Positions 17,186 through 27,682 of a stretch of 39,064 nucleotides of DNA are shown here, one piece after another. The stretch is from DASRDU01 sp035560235 (GTDB lineage Bacteria; Acidobacteriota; Blastocatellia; RBC074): positions 1 to 39,064 of the forward strand of contig DATMAG010000024.1 of the NCBI GenBank assembly GCA_035560235.1, read 5' to 3'. Position 1 is the first letter of the stretch. The number at the start of each line of letters is the position of its first letter. Made by a program: the position numbers and the translations under genes. The notes below the pieces were generated by a model. It saw nothing but the letters and a program-made list of their open reading frames with translations. It ran no database searches and was not told where the DNA came from.

Positions 17186-18081
17186 CCCTGTGCCTGGCGT
17201 CCGGCCATCAGCCCCCGAATGAATTTCAGATTGGTCAGCATATCGTTTTCGACCGAGCCGCTCGGCGCGTCGCATTCAAGCTGCGCCCATTTGTCAAAGC
17301 CGATCTCGGCAAGCGCGTCAATCACCGCTCTGAAATCAATCTTTCCCTGCCCGAGATAATGGGGGTTGTCCTTCAGATGCACTTCGCAGATGCGCCTGTT
17401 TCCGAGCCAGCGAATCTCCTCGATGATGTTGTAACCTTCGCCCGTCGAATTGCCGACATCGTAATAGACCAGCACTGCCTGAGACCTGGCGCGCTCCATA
17501 ATCTGCACGTTCTCGCGCGCTGAGATGGTGTTTTCAAGGCCGAGAATGATGCCGGCCTTTTCCGCAAGCGGCGCGACTTCCTTCAGGACCTCACCGACGC
17601 GCTCCTGTTCGGCCCGCTGCTTGATCGCCCATTTGCCGAAGAACGGCAGCAGGATGACTTTGACTCCCATCGCCTTTGCAATCGGGATTGATTCGGCCAC
17701 CCAGCGCTGCCCGAGCGGATCGGACTTGAGCCCGTTCTGATGCAGAATGTCGAGACAAAGCGAAGTGAGCGGCAGCCCCAGGCGTTTCGATTCAGCCAGG
17801 TATTTCTGCTGAAGTTCACGATCTGCGAGCGGCAGCCGGTCAATCTGCTGTCCGCGCGGGGCCATGCCGATGCTGACCTGCACGCCGTCAAAGCCGATCT
17901 TTTTGGCGAGCGCGACGGCTTCGACCTTCACCGTCTGCCGCAGGTTCCAGTCGGGCACGCCGACCCTGAACTTCACCCCTTTTGCTGCGGCATAAGCAGC
18001 CAGCCCCTGCTGACGCAGCAGCGCCGCCGAAGCCAGACCGGTCAGGCCGGACTGAATGAATTCGCGCCGGTTGATGCGCAT
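17182..18081 (-). CDS. Tat-exported sugar phosphate isomerase/epimerase-like TIM barrel
   Basis: 299 residues. The N-terminus has a twin-arginine signal (NRREFIQSG then a hydrophobic stretch to about residue 30), so it is probably exported folded. The rest is a xylose-isomerase-like TIM barrel (AP-endonuclease family 2 fold): GFDGVQVSIG, LGLENTISARENVQ, YYDVGNSTGEGYN, CEVHLKDN and AQLECDAPSG. The listed Glu, Asp and His residues would bind a divalent metal. Such proteins isomerise or epimerise sugars, but the substrate is not predictable. AAAGGAG lies 9 nt before the ATG. The coupled DUF2490 gene follows. Confidence 0.85.
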   Translation of the reverse strand: MRINRREFIQSGLTGLASAALLRQQGLAAYAAAKGVKFRVGVPDWNLRQTVKVEAVALAKKIGFDGVQVSIGMAPRGQQIDRLPLADRELQQKYLAESKRLGLPLTSLCLDILHQNGLKSDPLGQRWVAESIPIAKAMGVKVILLPFFGKWAIKQRAEQERVGEVLKEVAPLAEKAGIILGLENTISARENVQIMERARSQAVLVYYDVGNSTGEGYNIIEEIRWLGNRRICEVHLKDNPHYLGQGKIDFRAVIDALAEIGFDKWAQLECDAPSGSVENDMLTNLKFIRGLMAGRQAQG

Positions 18082-18141
18082 AACGATGGACTCCTTTGTT
18101 TGTGATGAGCTGATTGAAAGCAGTGACTTCTGACGCAGCGG

Positions 18142-18170
18142 ATTATACCCTCGCAGCGCGCTCAGCCGAA
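18142..18170 (-). promoter_or_regulatory. Candidate sigma-70-type promoter for the isomerase-like gene
   Basis: On the minus strand a perfect TATAAT (18142-18147) lies 61 nt before the start codon, with TTCGGC (18165-18170) 17 bp further upstream as a poor -35 box. The -10 match is strong; the -35 match is weak. Confidence 0.4.
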
Positions 18171-18186
18171 GCGCACAGGATCGGGG

Positions 18187-18224
18187 AAGAAAAAAGAGCG
18201 GTGAGTTCAGCGTGAACCCACCGC
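18187..18224 (-). terminator. Intrinsic terminator after the outer-membrane-type gene
   Basis: On the minus strand, arms GCGGTGGGTTCA and TGAACTCACCGC pair with one internal mismatch around a 3-nt loop (18198-18224). They are followed by a TCTTTTTTC run (18189-18197). The site lies about 65 nt after the stop codon at 18290 and separates that gene from the isomerase-like pair. Confidence 0.8.
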
Positions 18225-18231
18225 CTCAAGT

Positions 18232-18264
<33 letters not shown>

Positions 18265-18289
18265 CTGTTGAAGTCCGGCAAGCCTCTCG

Positions 18290-18997
18290 TCAGAAGGTAA
18301 TGCCGTAATAAACGAACAGCCCGTTGTTCTTTTTGCCCTTGTTGCCGATGCTGTAACCGACATTGAAAAGACTGTTCTTTGGCAGCGTGAAAGACAGGCC
18401 CGGCGTGACATAACCAAAGCCGTTGTTGCCGCTGAACCAGTCAGCCACAAAGCTGACTCTTTTCGCTATCGGCTGTTCGTAACCCACCATCGCGCCGCCC
18501 TTGTCCAGCCCCGACGCGTCGTAATCGGCCAGGCCGTAGCCTCCGGCAGTCACGCGCGGGCCGTAAGTGCCTTTGAACTTTTTGCTGACATTGCCATAGA
18601 AGAAGCCGAAGCTGTCATTAAGCGACCGATTCCTGACGGGAACGTAGGCAATTGCGCCCATCGTCAGCGCCGTGCCCGAATCTTCATTCGCATAGAACTG
18701 CCACTTGACGTTCGGCTGCACGTAAACGGCTGTCGGCCCGGCTGAATGCGTGGTTCCGACGTTGACGCCGACTTCAATGCCTTTGGCGACGCCGACAACC
18801 ACGCGCGGCACATAAGTCTGAAAGCCGCCGTTCGTGTGGCTTTCGAGATGGCTGATGAAGTCGAATTCAAGATAGACCTTCTTCTTCGCCACGACATCGG
18901 TCGAAGGAATATTGAAGATCGTTGACTGCGCGAAGGCCGGAACGCTCGGCACAGTGAGCATCAGAGCTGCGGCCAGAGTGATTCTCCTGATTGTCAT
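18290..18997 (-). CDS. Putative outer-membrane beta-barrel protein
   Basis: 235 residues with a Sec signal peptide cut after AFAQ. The mature part has repeated amphipathic strands (KKKVYLEFDFISHL, TYVPRVVVGVAKGIEVGVNVG, VQPNVKWQFY) and ends in YYGITF, a C-terminal Phe typical of outer-membrane barrels. I do not recognise the family. AGGAGG lies 8 nt before the ATG. It sits about 235 bp downstream of glnB on the same strand but has its own leader and terminator. A link to ammonium uptake is possible but unsupported. Confidence 0.7.
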   Translation of the reverse strand: MTIRRITLAAALMLTVPSVPAFAQSTIFNIPSTDVVAKKKVYLEFDFISHLESHTNGGFQTYVPRVVVGVAKGIEVGVNVGTTHSAGPTAVYVQPNVKWQFYANEDSGTALTMGAIAYVPVRNRSLNDSFGFFYGNVSKKFKGTYGPRVTAGGYGLADYDASGLDKGGAMVGYEQPIAKRVSFVADWFSGNNGFGYVTPGLSFTLPKNSLFNVGYSIGNKGKKNNGLFVYYGITF

Positions 18998-19152
18998 CTG
19001 TCTTGCCTCCTGACGGCTGTGTTATGACCGGAACCGCCAGCAGGCGGGCTGATGACAGGAAGCCCAGGGCCTGGCAACGCGCAGAGCGAAGTTTTATACT
19101 CAGAGCGCAATCGTACTGGTTTCCTGTCAGCAGGTTTCCGGTGCGGTTAGGA

Positions 19153-19210
19153 CAGGGGGAAGCAGCAGGATGATGTTGCAGCATCATCAATCACACTGGT
19201 GCTTCCCCTG
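19153..19210. repeat. Nested inverted repeat downstream of glnB
   Basis: The outer arms CAGGGGGAAGCA (19153-19164) and TGCTTCCCCTG (19200-19210) pair with one bulged base. An inner hairpin GATGATG/CATCATC (19169-19175, 19182-19188) has a TTGCAG loop. The structure starts about 23 nt after the glnB stop. It has no U-run, so it could be a 3' stabilising structure or a factor-dependent stop for the glnD-amtB-glnB message. Confidence 0.5.
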
Positions 19211-19232
19211 CTTCATTTCAGGGCCTGAAAAT

Positions 19233-19571
19233 TCATACAGCGTGCTCGCCGTGTTCGCCGGTGCGAATGCGAATCGCATCCTCGACCGGGAAGACGAAGA
19301 TTTTGCCGTCTCCGAACTTGCCGGTGCGCGCCGCTTTGATGATCGCATCAATCGCGTTTTCGACAATCTCTTCATCAAGCACCGCTTCGATCTTGATCTT
19401 CGGCACGAACTCGACCTTGTATTCGCTGCCGCGATAAACCTCGGTGTGGCCCTTCTGTCGGCCAAAGCCCCTGACCTCGCTGATCGTCATTCCCTGCACG
19501 CCGAGCGCCTGAAGCGCGTCCTTCACGCCTTCGAGCAGGTGCGGCCTGATAATCGCTTCAATTTTTTTCAT
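19233..19571 (-). CDS. glnB: Nitrogen regulatory protein P-II
   Basis: 112 residues, the standard PII length. PII trimers bind ATP/ADP and 2-oxoglutarate and report nitrogen and energy status to enzymes and to AmtB. The start MKKIEAIIRP, the T-loop GHTEVYRGSEYKVEF with the uridylylation site at exactly Y51, and the C-terminal signature GDGKIFVFPVEDAIRIRTGE are all present. With glnD nearby, Y51 is probably modified by uridylylation. AAGGAGG lies 7 nt before the ATG. It begins 11 nt after amtB, the classic amtB-PII pairing, so it may act as a GlnK that gates the transporter; glnB and glnK are hard to separate by sequence. Confidence 0.97.
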   Translation of the reverse strand: MKKIEAIIRPHLLEGVKDALQALGVQGMTISEVRGFGRQKGHTEVYRGSEYKVEFVPKIKIEAVLDEEIVENAIDAIIKAARTGKFGDGKIFVFPVEDAIRIRTGEHGEHAV

Positions 19572-19582
19572 GGTCTTCCTCC

Positions 19583-21067
19583 TTATCGTTCGACCGCGTG
19601 AGCCGCGCTGTGCAGCGGAGCAGAGACAGACTGGCCACTCTGGTAGCTGCCGCTGGTGATGAGATCAGCGTCGAGGTTGTAGCCTTCTTCGCCGTGCTGG
19701 CTGAGGTCGAGGCCCTGAATCTCATCCTCGCCGCTGACGCGCACGCCAACCAGCAGATCAACCACCTTGAGAATAAGAAATGAGCCGACCAGGCCAAGCG
19801 CGATGGCAACGAGCGAAGCAATCAACTGATTGAGCACCTGCCGGGCATTGCCATAAAAGAGGCCTTCGAGATTCACGCCGTTCTTGTCATCCCGCAGCAG
19901 CGCATTCGCCGCGCTCGTCGCAAACACGCCGGTCAGAATCGCGCCCGTGAATCCGCCGATGCCGTGCACGCCGAACGCATCGAGCGAGTCGTCATAGCCG
20001 AGCCGCTTCTTCAGTTCCGTCACTGCCAGAAAACAGATCACGCCCGCAGCGAATCCGATTGCAAGGGCGGCCATCGGCGTGACAAATCCGGCAGCCGGAG
20101 TGATGCCGACGAGCCCCGCGACCGCGCCGGAAATGCCGCCCAGCACCGTCGGTTTGCCCTGGCGGAGCCATTCCATCACCAGCCAGCCGAGCGCCGCTGC
20201 GGCTGCGCCAAAGTGCGTCGTCACGAAGGCATTCGAGGCCAGCGCGCCCGCGCCGAGTGCGCTGCCCGCGTTGAAGCCGAACCAGCCTACCCAGAGCAGG
20301 CACGCGCCAATCACGCTCAGCACCAGATTGTGCGGCGCAAACGGCGTCTTCGGATAACCGATCCGTTTGCCCAGATAGAGCGCGCAGACGAGCGCCGAAA
20401 AGCCTGATGAAATATGCACGACCGTGCCGCCCGCGAAATCAAGCGCCTTCACTTTGCCGCCGAGAAATGCATTGAGCAGCCCGCCATCGCCCCAGACCAT
20501 ATGCGCGAGCGGAAAGTAGACGATCAGCGCCCACAGTGAACAGAACAGCAGCATGGCTGAGAACTTCATGCGTTCGGCAAACGCGCCCGTGATGAGCGCC
20601 GGGGTGATGATCGCAAACATCAGTTGAAAGACCATAAAGGTCTGCTGCGGAATCGTCGCCGCATAAGCCGCGTTCGGATCGCCGCCCACGCCTTTCAGAA
20701 ACAGGTAATCAAGTCCGCCGATGAATGAAGTTCCCTTCGCAAAGGCGAAGCTGTAACCACAGATCGCCCACAGCACAGTGATGACAGCCATCATCACGAA
20801 ACTCTGCATCATCGTCGCCAGCACATTCTTTTTGCGCACCAGTCCGCCGTAAAAGAGCGCGAGTCCCGGCCCGGTCATCATCAGCACGAGCGCCGAAGAG
20901 ACCAGCATCCACGCATTGTCACCGGCGGTTTGCGCGGCAGCGGCGGCCTTTTCAGCAGCGGCCAGCCGGTCTTCGAGCGAAGGCGCGGCGGCCTGTGCGA
21001 GCGCCACAACCGAAGCCGACAGCGCGCACAGGACAGACCAGAGGGAGAATTTCATCCAACGCAACAT
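19583..21067 (-). CDS. amtB: Ammonium transporter Amt
   Basis: 494 residues. Trimeric inner-membrane channel for ammonium/ammonia uptake. A cleavable N-terminal signal (to about residue 22) and a roughly 25-residue Ala-rich helix precede the core: WMLVSSALVLMMTGPGLALFYGGLVR, then FAERMKF and TVVHISSGFSALV. The twin pore histidines are visible as LAHMVWG (H189) and GVHGIGG (H368). The C-terminal cytoplasmic tail includes the GEDEIQGLDLSQHGEEGY motif that contacts PII in this family. AAAGGAG lies 9 nt before the ATG at 21067; the longer frame to 21106 has no such site. It follows glnD by 63 bp and precedes glnB by 11 bp. Confidence 0.96.
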   Translation of the reverse strand: MLRWMKFSLWSVLCALSASVVALAQAAAPSLEDRLAAAEKAAAAAQTAGDNAWMLVSSALVLMMTGPGLALFYGGLVRKKNVLATMMQSFVMMAVITVLWAICGYSFAFAKGTSFIGGLDYLFLKGVGGDPNAAYAATIPQQTFMVFQLMFAIITPALITGAFAERMKFSAMLLFCSLWALIVYFPLAHMVWGDGGLLNAFLGGKVKALDFAGGTVVHISSGFSALVCALYLGKRIGYPKTPFAPHNLVLSVIGACLLWVGWFGFNAGSALGAGALASNAFVTTHFGAAAAALGWLVMEWLRQGKPTVLGGISGAVAGLVGITPAAGFVTPMAALAIGFAAGVICFLAVTELKKRLGYDDSLDAFGVHGIGGFTGAILTGVFATSAANALLRDDKNGVNLEGLFYGNARQVLNQLIASLVAIALGLVGSFLILKVVDLLVGVRVSGEDEIQGLDLSQHGEEGYNLDADLITSGSYQSGQSVSAPLHSAAHAVER

Positions 21068-21130
21068 AGGTGATGACTCCTTTGAGTGATTGAAGATCGG
21101 CCCCACTGACGGGCGGCCTGATCGTCCGGG

Positions 21131-23839
<2,709 letters not shown>

Positions 23840-24036
23840 AACCACACCCGTCTCCTTCCGGGCACTGCCGAAAAGAGCAAGCCGGGTGCCAGACCAGGCC
23901 GGGCCTTCAGACAAGGCCTGCGGAATGGCTGAAACAGCCCGTCTTTATTGAACTTTCAGAGTGGCTCTGGAGCAGGGCTGAGAATCGTTACCCGCTTCCG
24001 GCAGGCAACAATAATGTCGGATGAAGCAGGCGCTAC

Positions 24037-24220
24037 GACAAAATTGTCTGCTCACTGGAAGACTGAAAGCAAAGCGAGACGACGGAGCAGACGGAAATAA
24101 CGAAACACACGGAAGGATTCCCGACCATTTCCCTGCTCTTTTCCGTGTGTCTCGTTAATTCCGTCTGTTCCGTCACCTCTCTTCTTCAGGCCGGATTTCT
24201 TCTGTTCCTACAAAATTGTC
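24037..24220. repeat. MITE-like palindromic element upstream of glnD
   Basis: Two 34-nt arms (24081-24114 and 24141-24174) are reverse complements with three mismatches around a 26-nt loop; the inner part is ACACACGGAA/TTCCGTGTGT. Weaker pairing extends outward to ACAAAATTGTC motifs at 24037-24048 and 24210-24220, giving an element of about 184 bp with similar ends. It lies between the ilvE terminator and glnD. No coding frame and no clear target-site duplication are seen. It may also carry or disrupt the glnD promoter. Confidence 0.6.
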
Positions 24221-24275
24221 CTTCCGATCACCGACCTTCACACTTCTGTAGGAAGCCTTTTTCAGCCTGAGGCGC

Positions 24276-24307
24276 AAAAAAACGGGGACGCCCCGCATCC
24301 CCGTTTT
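24276..24307 (-). terminator. Intrinsic terminator after ilvE
   Basis: On the minus strand, ACGGGGA and TCCCCGT pair around a 9-nt GC-rich loop and are followed by seven T. The site lies about 20 nt after the ilvE stop. It ends the gltB-to-ilvE transcript before glnD, so glnD-amtB-glnB need their own promoter. Confidence 0.9.
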
Positions 24308-24328
24308 CATTTCAGCTTTGAATCCGGC

Positions 24329-25273
24329 TTATGAGGCGACCGGCTGCGCCACCTGCACCGGCGTCAGCCATTCGCGGTAACGCAGCTCCTGGCCGCGCAC
24401 GACCCTGAAAAAGAGTTCCTGAATTTCGGTGGTGATGGGGCCGCGTTCGCCTGTGCCAATGGCCTGATTATCAACCTCACGCACCGGAGTAATTTCAGCC
24501 GCCGTGCCGGTAAAGAACGCTTCGTCGCAGTTGACCAGGTCTTCCGGTTTGAGATAACCGATTTCGACCTTGTAACCGAGATCACGCGCCAGTTGAATGG
24601 CCGTGTCACGCGTGATGCCCATCAGAATTGATGAATCGGCGTCATTGGTGCGAATCACACCATCCTTGATGATAAAGAGATTTTCGCCCGAACCTTCGGA
24701 GATATAGCCGTCGCGATTGATCAGAATGCCTTCGTCATAACCTTCCTCAGTCGCCTCGCAGACGGCCAGCAGCGAATTGAGGTAATTGCCGCAGGCTTTC
24801 GCCGTCGTCGGAATCATGGACTGATGAATCTTCGTCATCGAAACGAACTTCACGCGCACGCCCTTTGTCAGACCTTCTTCGCCCAGATACGTGCCCCACC
24901 GCCAGACCATAATCGCCACGTCAACGGGCAGCCCTTTCGGGTTCACGCCCAGCCGACCCAGACCATAAAACGCAATCGGGCGAATGTAGCAATCAGTGAA
25001 ATCATTGCGCACAATCAGTTCGCACATCGCCGCTTCAAGCTCTGCGGGCGAGTAAGGAATCTTCAGGCGATAAGGCAGGCCCGAAGCATAAAAGCGATCC
25101 AGATGCGGCGGCAGCCTGAAGATGGCCGGGCCGTCCACCGTGTCGTAACAGCGAATGCCTTCAAAAATGCCGCTGCCATAATGCAGCGCGTGCGTGGCCA
25201 CGTGGATGGTGCCTTCGGCCCAGGGTTTGATCTCACCATTCATCCACAGGTATTTGACGCCTTCAAAACTCAT
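24329..25273 (-). CDS. ilvE: Branched-chain amino acid aminotransferase
   Basis: 314 residues, close to the E. coli enzyme. It is a fold-type IV PLP enzyme that moves the amino group of glutamate to the keto acids of leucine, isoleucine and valine. The PLP lysine is K159 in TTAKACGNYLNSLL. Family blocks include HYGSGIFEGIRCY, FRLPPHLDRF, YIRPIAFYG, EGSGENLFI and DEAFFTGTAAEITPV. AAAGGA lies 8 nt before the ATG. It follows gltD by 106 bp, a gap filled by two palindromic repeats, and ends in an intrinsic terminator. Its place beside glutamate synthase links new glutamate to amino-acid synthesis. Confidence 0.95.
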   Translation of the reverse strand: MSFEGVKYLWMNGEIKPWAEGTIHVATHALHYGSGIFEGIRCYDTVDGPAIFRLPPHLDRFYASGLPYRLKIPYSPAELEAAMCELIVRNDFTDCYIRPIAFYGLGRLGVNPKGLPVDVAIMVWRWGTYLGEEGLTKGVRVKFVSMTKIHQSMIPTTAKACGNYLNSLLAVCEATEEGYDEGILINRDGYISEGSGENLFIIKDGVIRTNDADSSILMGITRDTAIQLARDLGYKVEIGYLKPEDLVNCDEAFFTGTAAEITPVREVDNQAIGTGERGPITTEIQELFFRVVRGQELRYREWLTPVQVAQPVAS

Positions 25274-25300
25274 GATTGATTCCTTTCAGCAGGGCGCTAT

Positions 25301-25326
25301 GTTCGACAAGCTGCCAGCCTGTCGTT
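25301..25326. repeat. Dispersed palindromic repeat, copy 2
   Basis: GTTCGACAAGCTGCCAGC continues to CTGTCG in the gltD-ilvE gap. It is itself palindromic and matches the reverse complement of the copy at 25354-25378 with about one mismatch in 24. Same family as 2366-2392. Confidence 0.7.
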
Positions 25327-25353
25327 GACCTGATCATTGATATCTGTGAAAAA

Positions 25354-25378
25354 GCGACAAGCTGGCAGCTTGTCGAAC
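25354..25378. repeat. Dispersed palindromic repeat, copy 3
   Basis: Mirror-image partner of the copy at 25301, separated from it by about 30 bp; it reads GCGACAAGCTGGCAGC then TTGTCGAAC. It ends right next to the gltD stop codon. The pair could form one long cruciform or two hairpins in the gltD-ilvE mRNA and affect relative expression. Confidence 0.7.
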
Positions 25379-25379
25379 A

Positions 25380-26864
25380 TCACGGCAATTGTGTTTCACC
25401 CATCAGGTAAAGGTCAACGCCTCTGGCGGCGGCGCGGCCATCGTGAATCGCCCAGACCACAAGGGACTGCCCGCGCGACATATCTCCGGCGGCAAATACG
25501 CCAGCGCGACTCGTCATGCAGTTGTCATCAATCCTGACGTTGCCGCGCGCGTCAAGCTCAACGCCAAGCTGCGCGAGCATTCCATCCTTTTCAGGGCCGA
25601 GAAAGCCCATCGCCAGCAGCACAAGCTGCGCGGGCCAGACGCGCTCAGTGCCTGCGACTTCCTGCATTCCGAAACGCCCGTCAGCGCTCTTGCCCCACTC
25701 AATGTCAACCGTGTGAACCTCCTTCACATTCCCATCGTCATCACCGACGATGCGCTTTGTCAGAATCGAATAGACACGCGGGTCGTGGCCAAACACTGCG
25801 GCAGCCTCTTCCTGGCCGTAATCCACGCGATAGATCTTCGGCCATTCCGGCCAGGGATTATTTGCGGCGCGTTCCAGCGGCGGTTTCGGCAGGATCTCAA
25901 ACTGCACAAGCGAGCGGCAGCCGTGACGCATCGAAGTGCCAACGCAGTCAGTGCCCGTGTCTCCGCCGCCGATCACGATCACGTCTTTGTCCTTCGCTGA
26001 GATGTAATGACCATCAGCGAGATTGCTGTCCATCAGGCTTTTCGTATTGGCGTGCAGAAACTCCATCGCGTAATGCACGCCTTTCAGATTGCGGCCTTCG
26101 ACTTCAAGGTTGCGCGCGTGTGTAGCGCCGCCGGTCAGCACGACAGCGTCAAATTCATTCAGCAGTTTTTCGGTCGGATAGTTTTTACCGACTTCAGTAT
26201 TCGTCACGAATTTCACGCCCTCTTCAGCCATCAGGTCGAGGCGGCGCTGCACAATCTGTTTTTCAAGCTTCATATTCGGGATGCCGTACATCAGCAGCCC
26301 GCCGATGCGATCAGCGCGCTCAAAGACAGTCACCAGATGCCCGGCGCGATTGAGTTGCGCCGCGCAGGCCAGTCCTGCCGGGCCGGAACCGACGACGGCG
26401 ACTTTTTTGCCGGTGCGTTTTCGCGGTGGTTCAGCGACAACCCAGCCTTCCTCAAAGCCACGCTCAATGATTGAGACTTCGATATTCTTGATCGTCACCG
26501 GAGGCTGACTGATGCCCAGCACACACGAACCTTCGCACGGCGCGGGGCAGACGCGCCCCGTAAATTCAGGAAAGTTGTTGGTGCTGTGCAAACGGTGCAG
26601 AGCTTCCTTCCACTGCCCGCGATAAACCAGATCGTTCCATTCGGGAATAAGGTTATTGATCGGACAGCCCGACGCCGCGCCGCTGATCAGTTTGCCCGTA
26701 TGACAGAACGGCACGCCGCAATCCATGCACCGCGCGCCCTGCTGCTGCAGTTCAGCGTCAGTGAAGTGATCGTGAAACTCGTTCCAGTCGTGAATGCGTT
26801 CCGCCGGGTGGCGATCAACCGGCAGTTCGCGGGTGTATTCAAGAAAGCCTGTGGGTTTGCCCAT
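25380..26864 (-). CDS. gltD: Glutamate synthase (NADPH) small subunit
   Basis: 494 residues. It supplies electrons from NADPH through FAD and Fe-S clusters to the GltB subunit. The N-terminal cysteines (CMDCGVPFC, then CPINN and CPAPCEGSC) bind two 4Fe-4S clusters. The FAD site is VVGSGPAGLACA and the NADPH site VIGGGDTGTDCVG; AAGDMSRGQSLVVWAI near the end completes the FAD domain. Only a weak GAGAGA precedes the ATG at 26864. Unusually, it is separated from gltB by an ORF6N gene and an Uma2 gene, but all four lie on the same strand with small gaps. Confidence 0.96.
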   Translation of the reverse strand: MGKPTGFLEYTRELPVDRHPAERIHDWNEFHDHFTDAELQQQGARCMDCGVPFCHTGKLISGAASGCPINNLIPEWNDLVYRGQWKEALHRLHSTNNFPEFTGRVCPAPCEGSCVLGISQPPVTIKNIEVSIIERGFEEGWVVAEPPRKRTGKKVAVVGSGPAGLACAAQLNRAGHLVTVFERADRIGGLLMYGIPNMKLEKQIVQRRLDLMAEEGVKFVTNTEVGKNYPTEKLLNEFDAVVLTGGATHARNLEVEGRNLKGVHYAMEFLHANTKSLMDSNLADGHYISAKDKDVIVIGGGDTGTDCVGTSMRHGCRSLVQFEILPKPPLERAANNPWPEWPKIYRVDYGQEEAAAVFGHDPRVYSILTKRIVGDDDGNVKEVHTVDIEWGKSADGRFGMQEVAGTERVWPAQLVLLAMGFLGPEKDGMLAQLGVELDARGNVRIDDNCMTSRAGVFAAGDMSRGQSLVVWAIHDGRAAARGVDLYLMGETQLP

Positions 26865-26906
26865 TACTATTCATTCTCTCTGTAAGCTGAAAGCCTCTTG
26901 CGACGT

Positions 26907-27599
26907 TTATTTCCTGCTGGTCCTCACCCATTCCCGAAACGCGCGCCACATCGCATTGATCCCCTGCTTTCGGCCCTGCTCCAGAAACTGCGGCAGAGCC
27001 TCAGGCGTCAGAAACGGAAACAGTCCGCTGCTGCCGACTTCTCTGTACCTGTTGCGGGACAACCGATGAAACTGCATCTGTTTGCCATCGAAGCGCCAGA
27101 TCTCACGCACCTTCAGATCAGCGTAAATTGAGAACTTGTGCAGCGAATCGTGGGTGACATCAATTTCAACAGCCAGATCAGGCGGCGGATCAGTACTCAG
27201 ATCAAGTCTTTTCTTTCCGGCCACAGCCGCAAAATCACCGATATAGAAACAATCATCTGCTTCCGTGCCACCCTCTGCCGTTTTATCCCTGAGCGTGGTT
27301 GAACCCAGAGCAATGTAATCAGTCCCAAGCTCTTCCGTGAGAATCTGAATCAGATGACTGAACAACCCGCTATACCCTTCGTGTTCCGGGGAGAGGGTCG
27401 TGATTTCCAGCCTTCCTTGATCGAAAGTCAGCCTGAACCTGGGCTGCTCGTCGAGATCAACCAGCAGGTCTTCATACTCCTGCCAGGTAATTCCCGTCAT
27501 TTGTAACGTCGCGCCGATCGGCAGGGCGCGAATAAGCTCAGTGTAACGGCGCGGAACAAATCCCGGCTCAAAATTATGGTTCTGAGTAATCACACTCAT
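26907..27599 (-). CDS. Uma2 family (DUF820) putative endonuclease
   Basis: 230 residues. It shows the longer Uma2 type: MTGITWQEYEDLLVDLD, FRLTFDQGRLEITTLSPEHE, a middle with DDCFYIGDF, then PPPDLAVEIDVTHDSLHKFSIYADLKVREIW, the PD-(D/E)XK-like core. It is quite different in sequence from the Uma2 protein at 3016, so they are not a recent duplication. GAGAGGAA about 7 nt upstream supports the ATG at 27599; the frame extends to 27659. It sits between the ORF6N gene and gltD. Nuclease activity is inferred; a role in nitrogen metabolism is not supported by anything in the protein. Confidence 0.88.
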   Translation of the reverse strand: MSVITQNHNFEPGFVPRRYTELIRALPIGATLQMTGITWQEYEDLLVDLDEQPRFRLTFDQGRLEITTLSPEHEGYSGLFSHLIQILTEELGTDYIALGSTTLRDKTAEGGTEADDCFYIGDFAAVAGKKRLDLSTDPPPDLAVEIDVTHDSLHKFSIYADLKVREIWRFDGKQMQFHRLSRNRYREVGSSGLFPFLTPEALPQFLEQGRKQGINAMWRAFREWVRTSRK

Positions 27600-27682
27600 A
27601 AGTATTCCTCTCTGACCACAGCACAATACCATACTGCTGACTGCTGCTTCAGACGGCATCCTTCACATTCAGTCTCAGGCAG

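Noticed and set aside
23840..24330. Sigma-54 promoter for glnD-amtB-glnB
   Set aside because: No TGGCAC-N5-TTGC-like match was found by eye on the minus strand.
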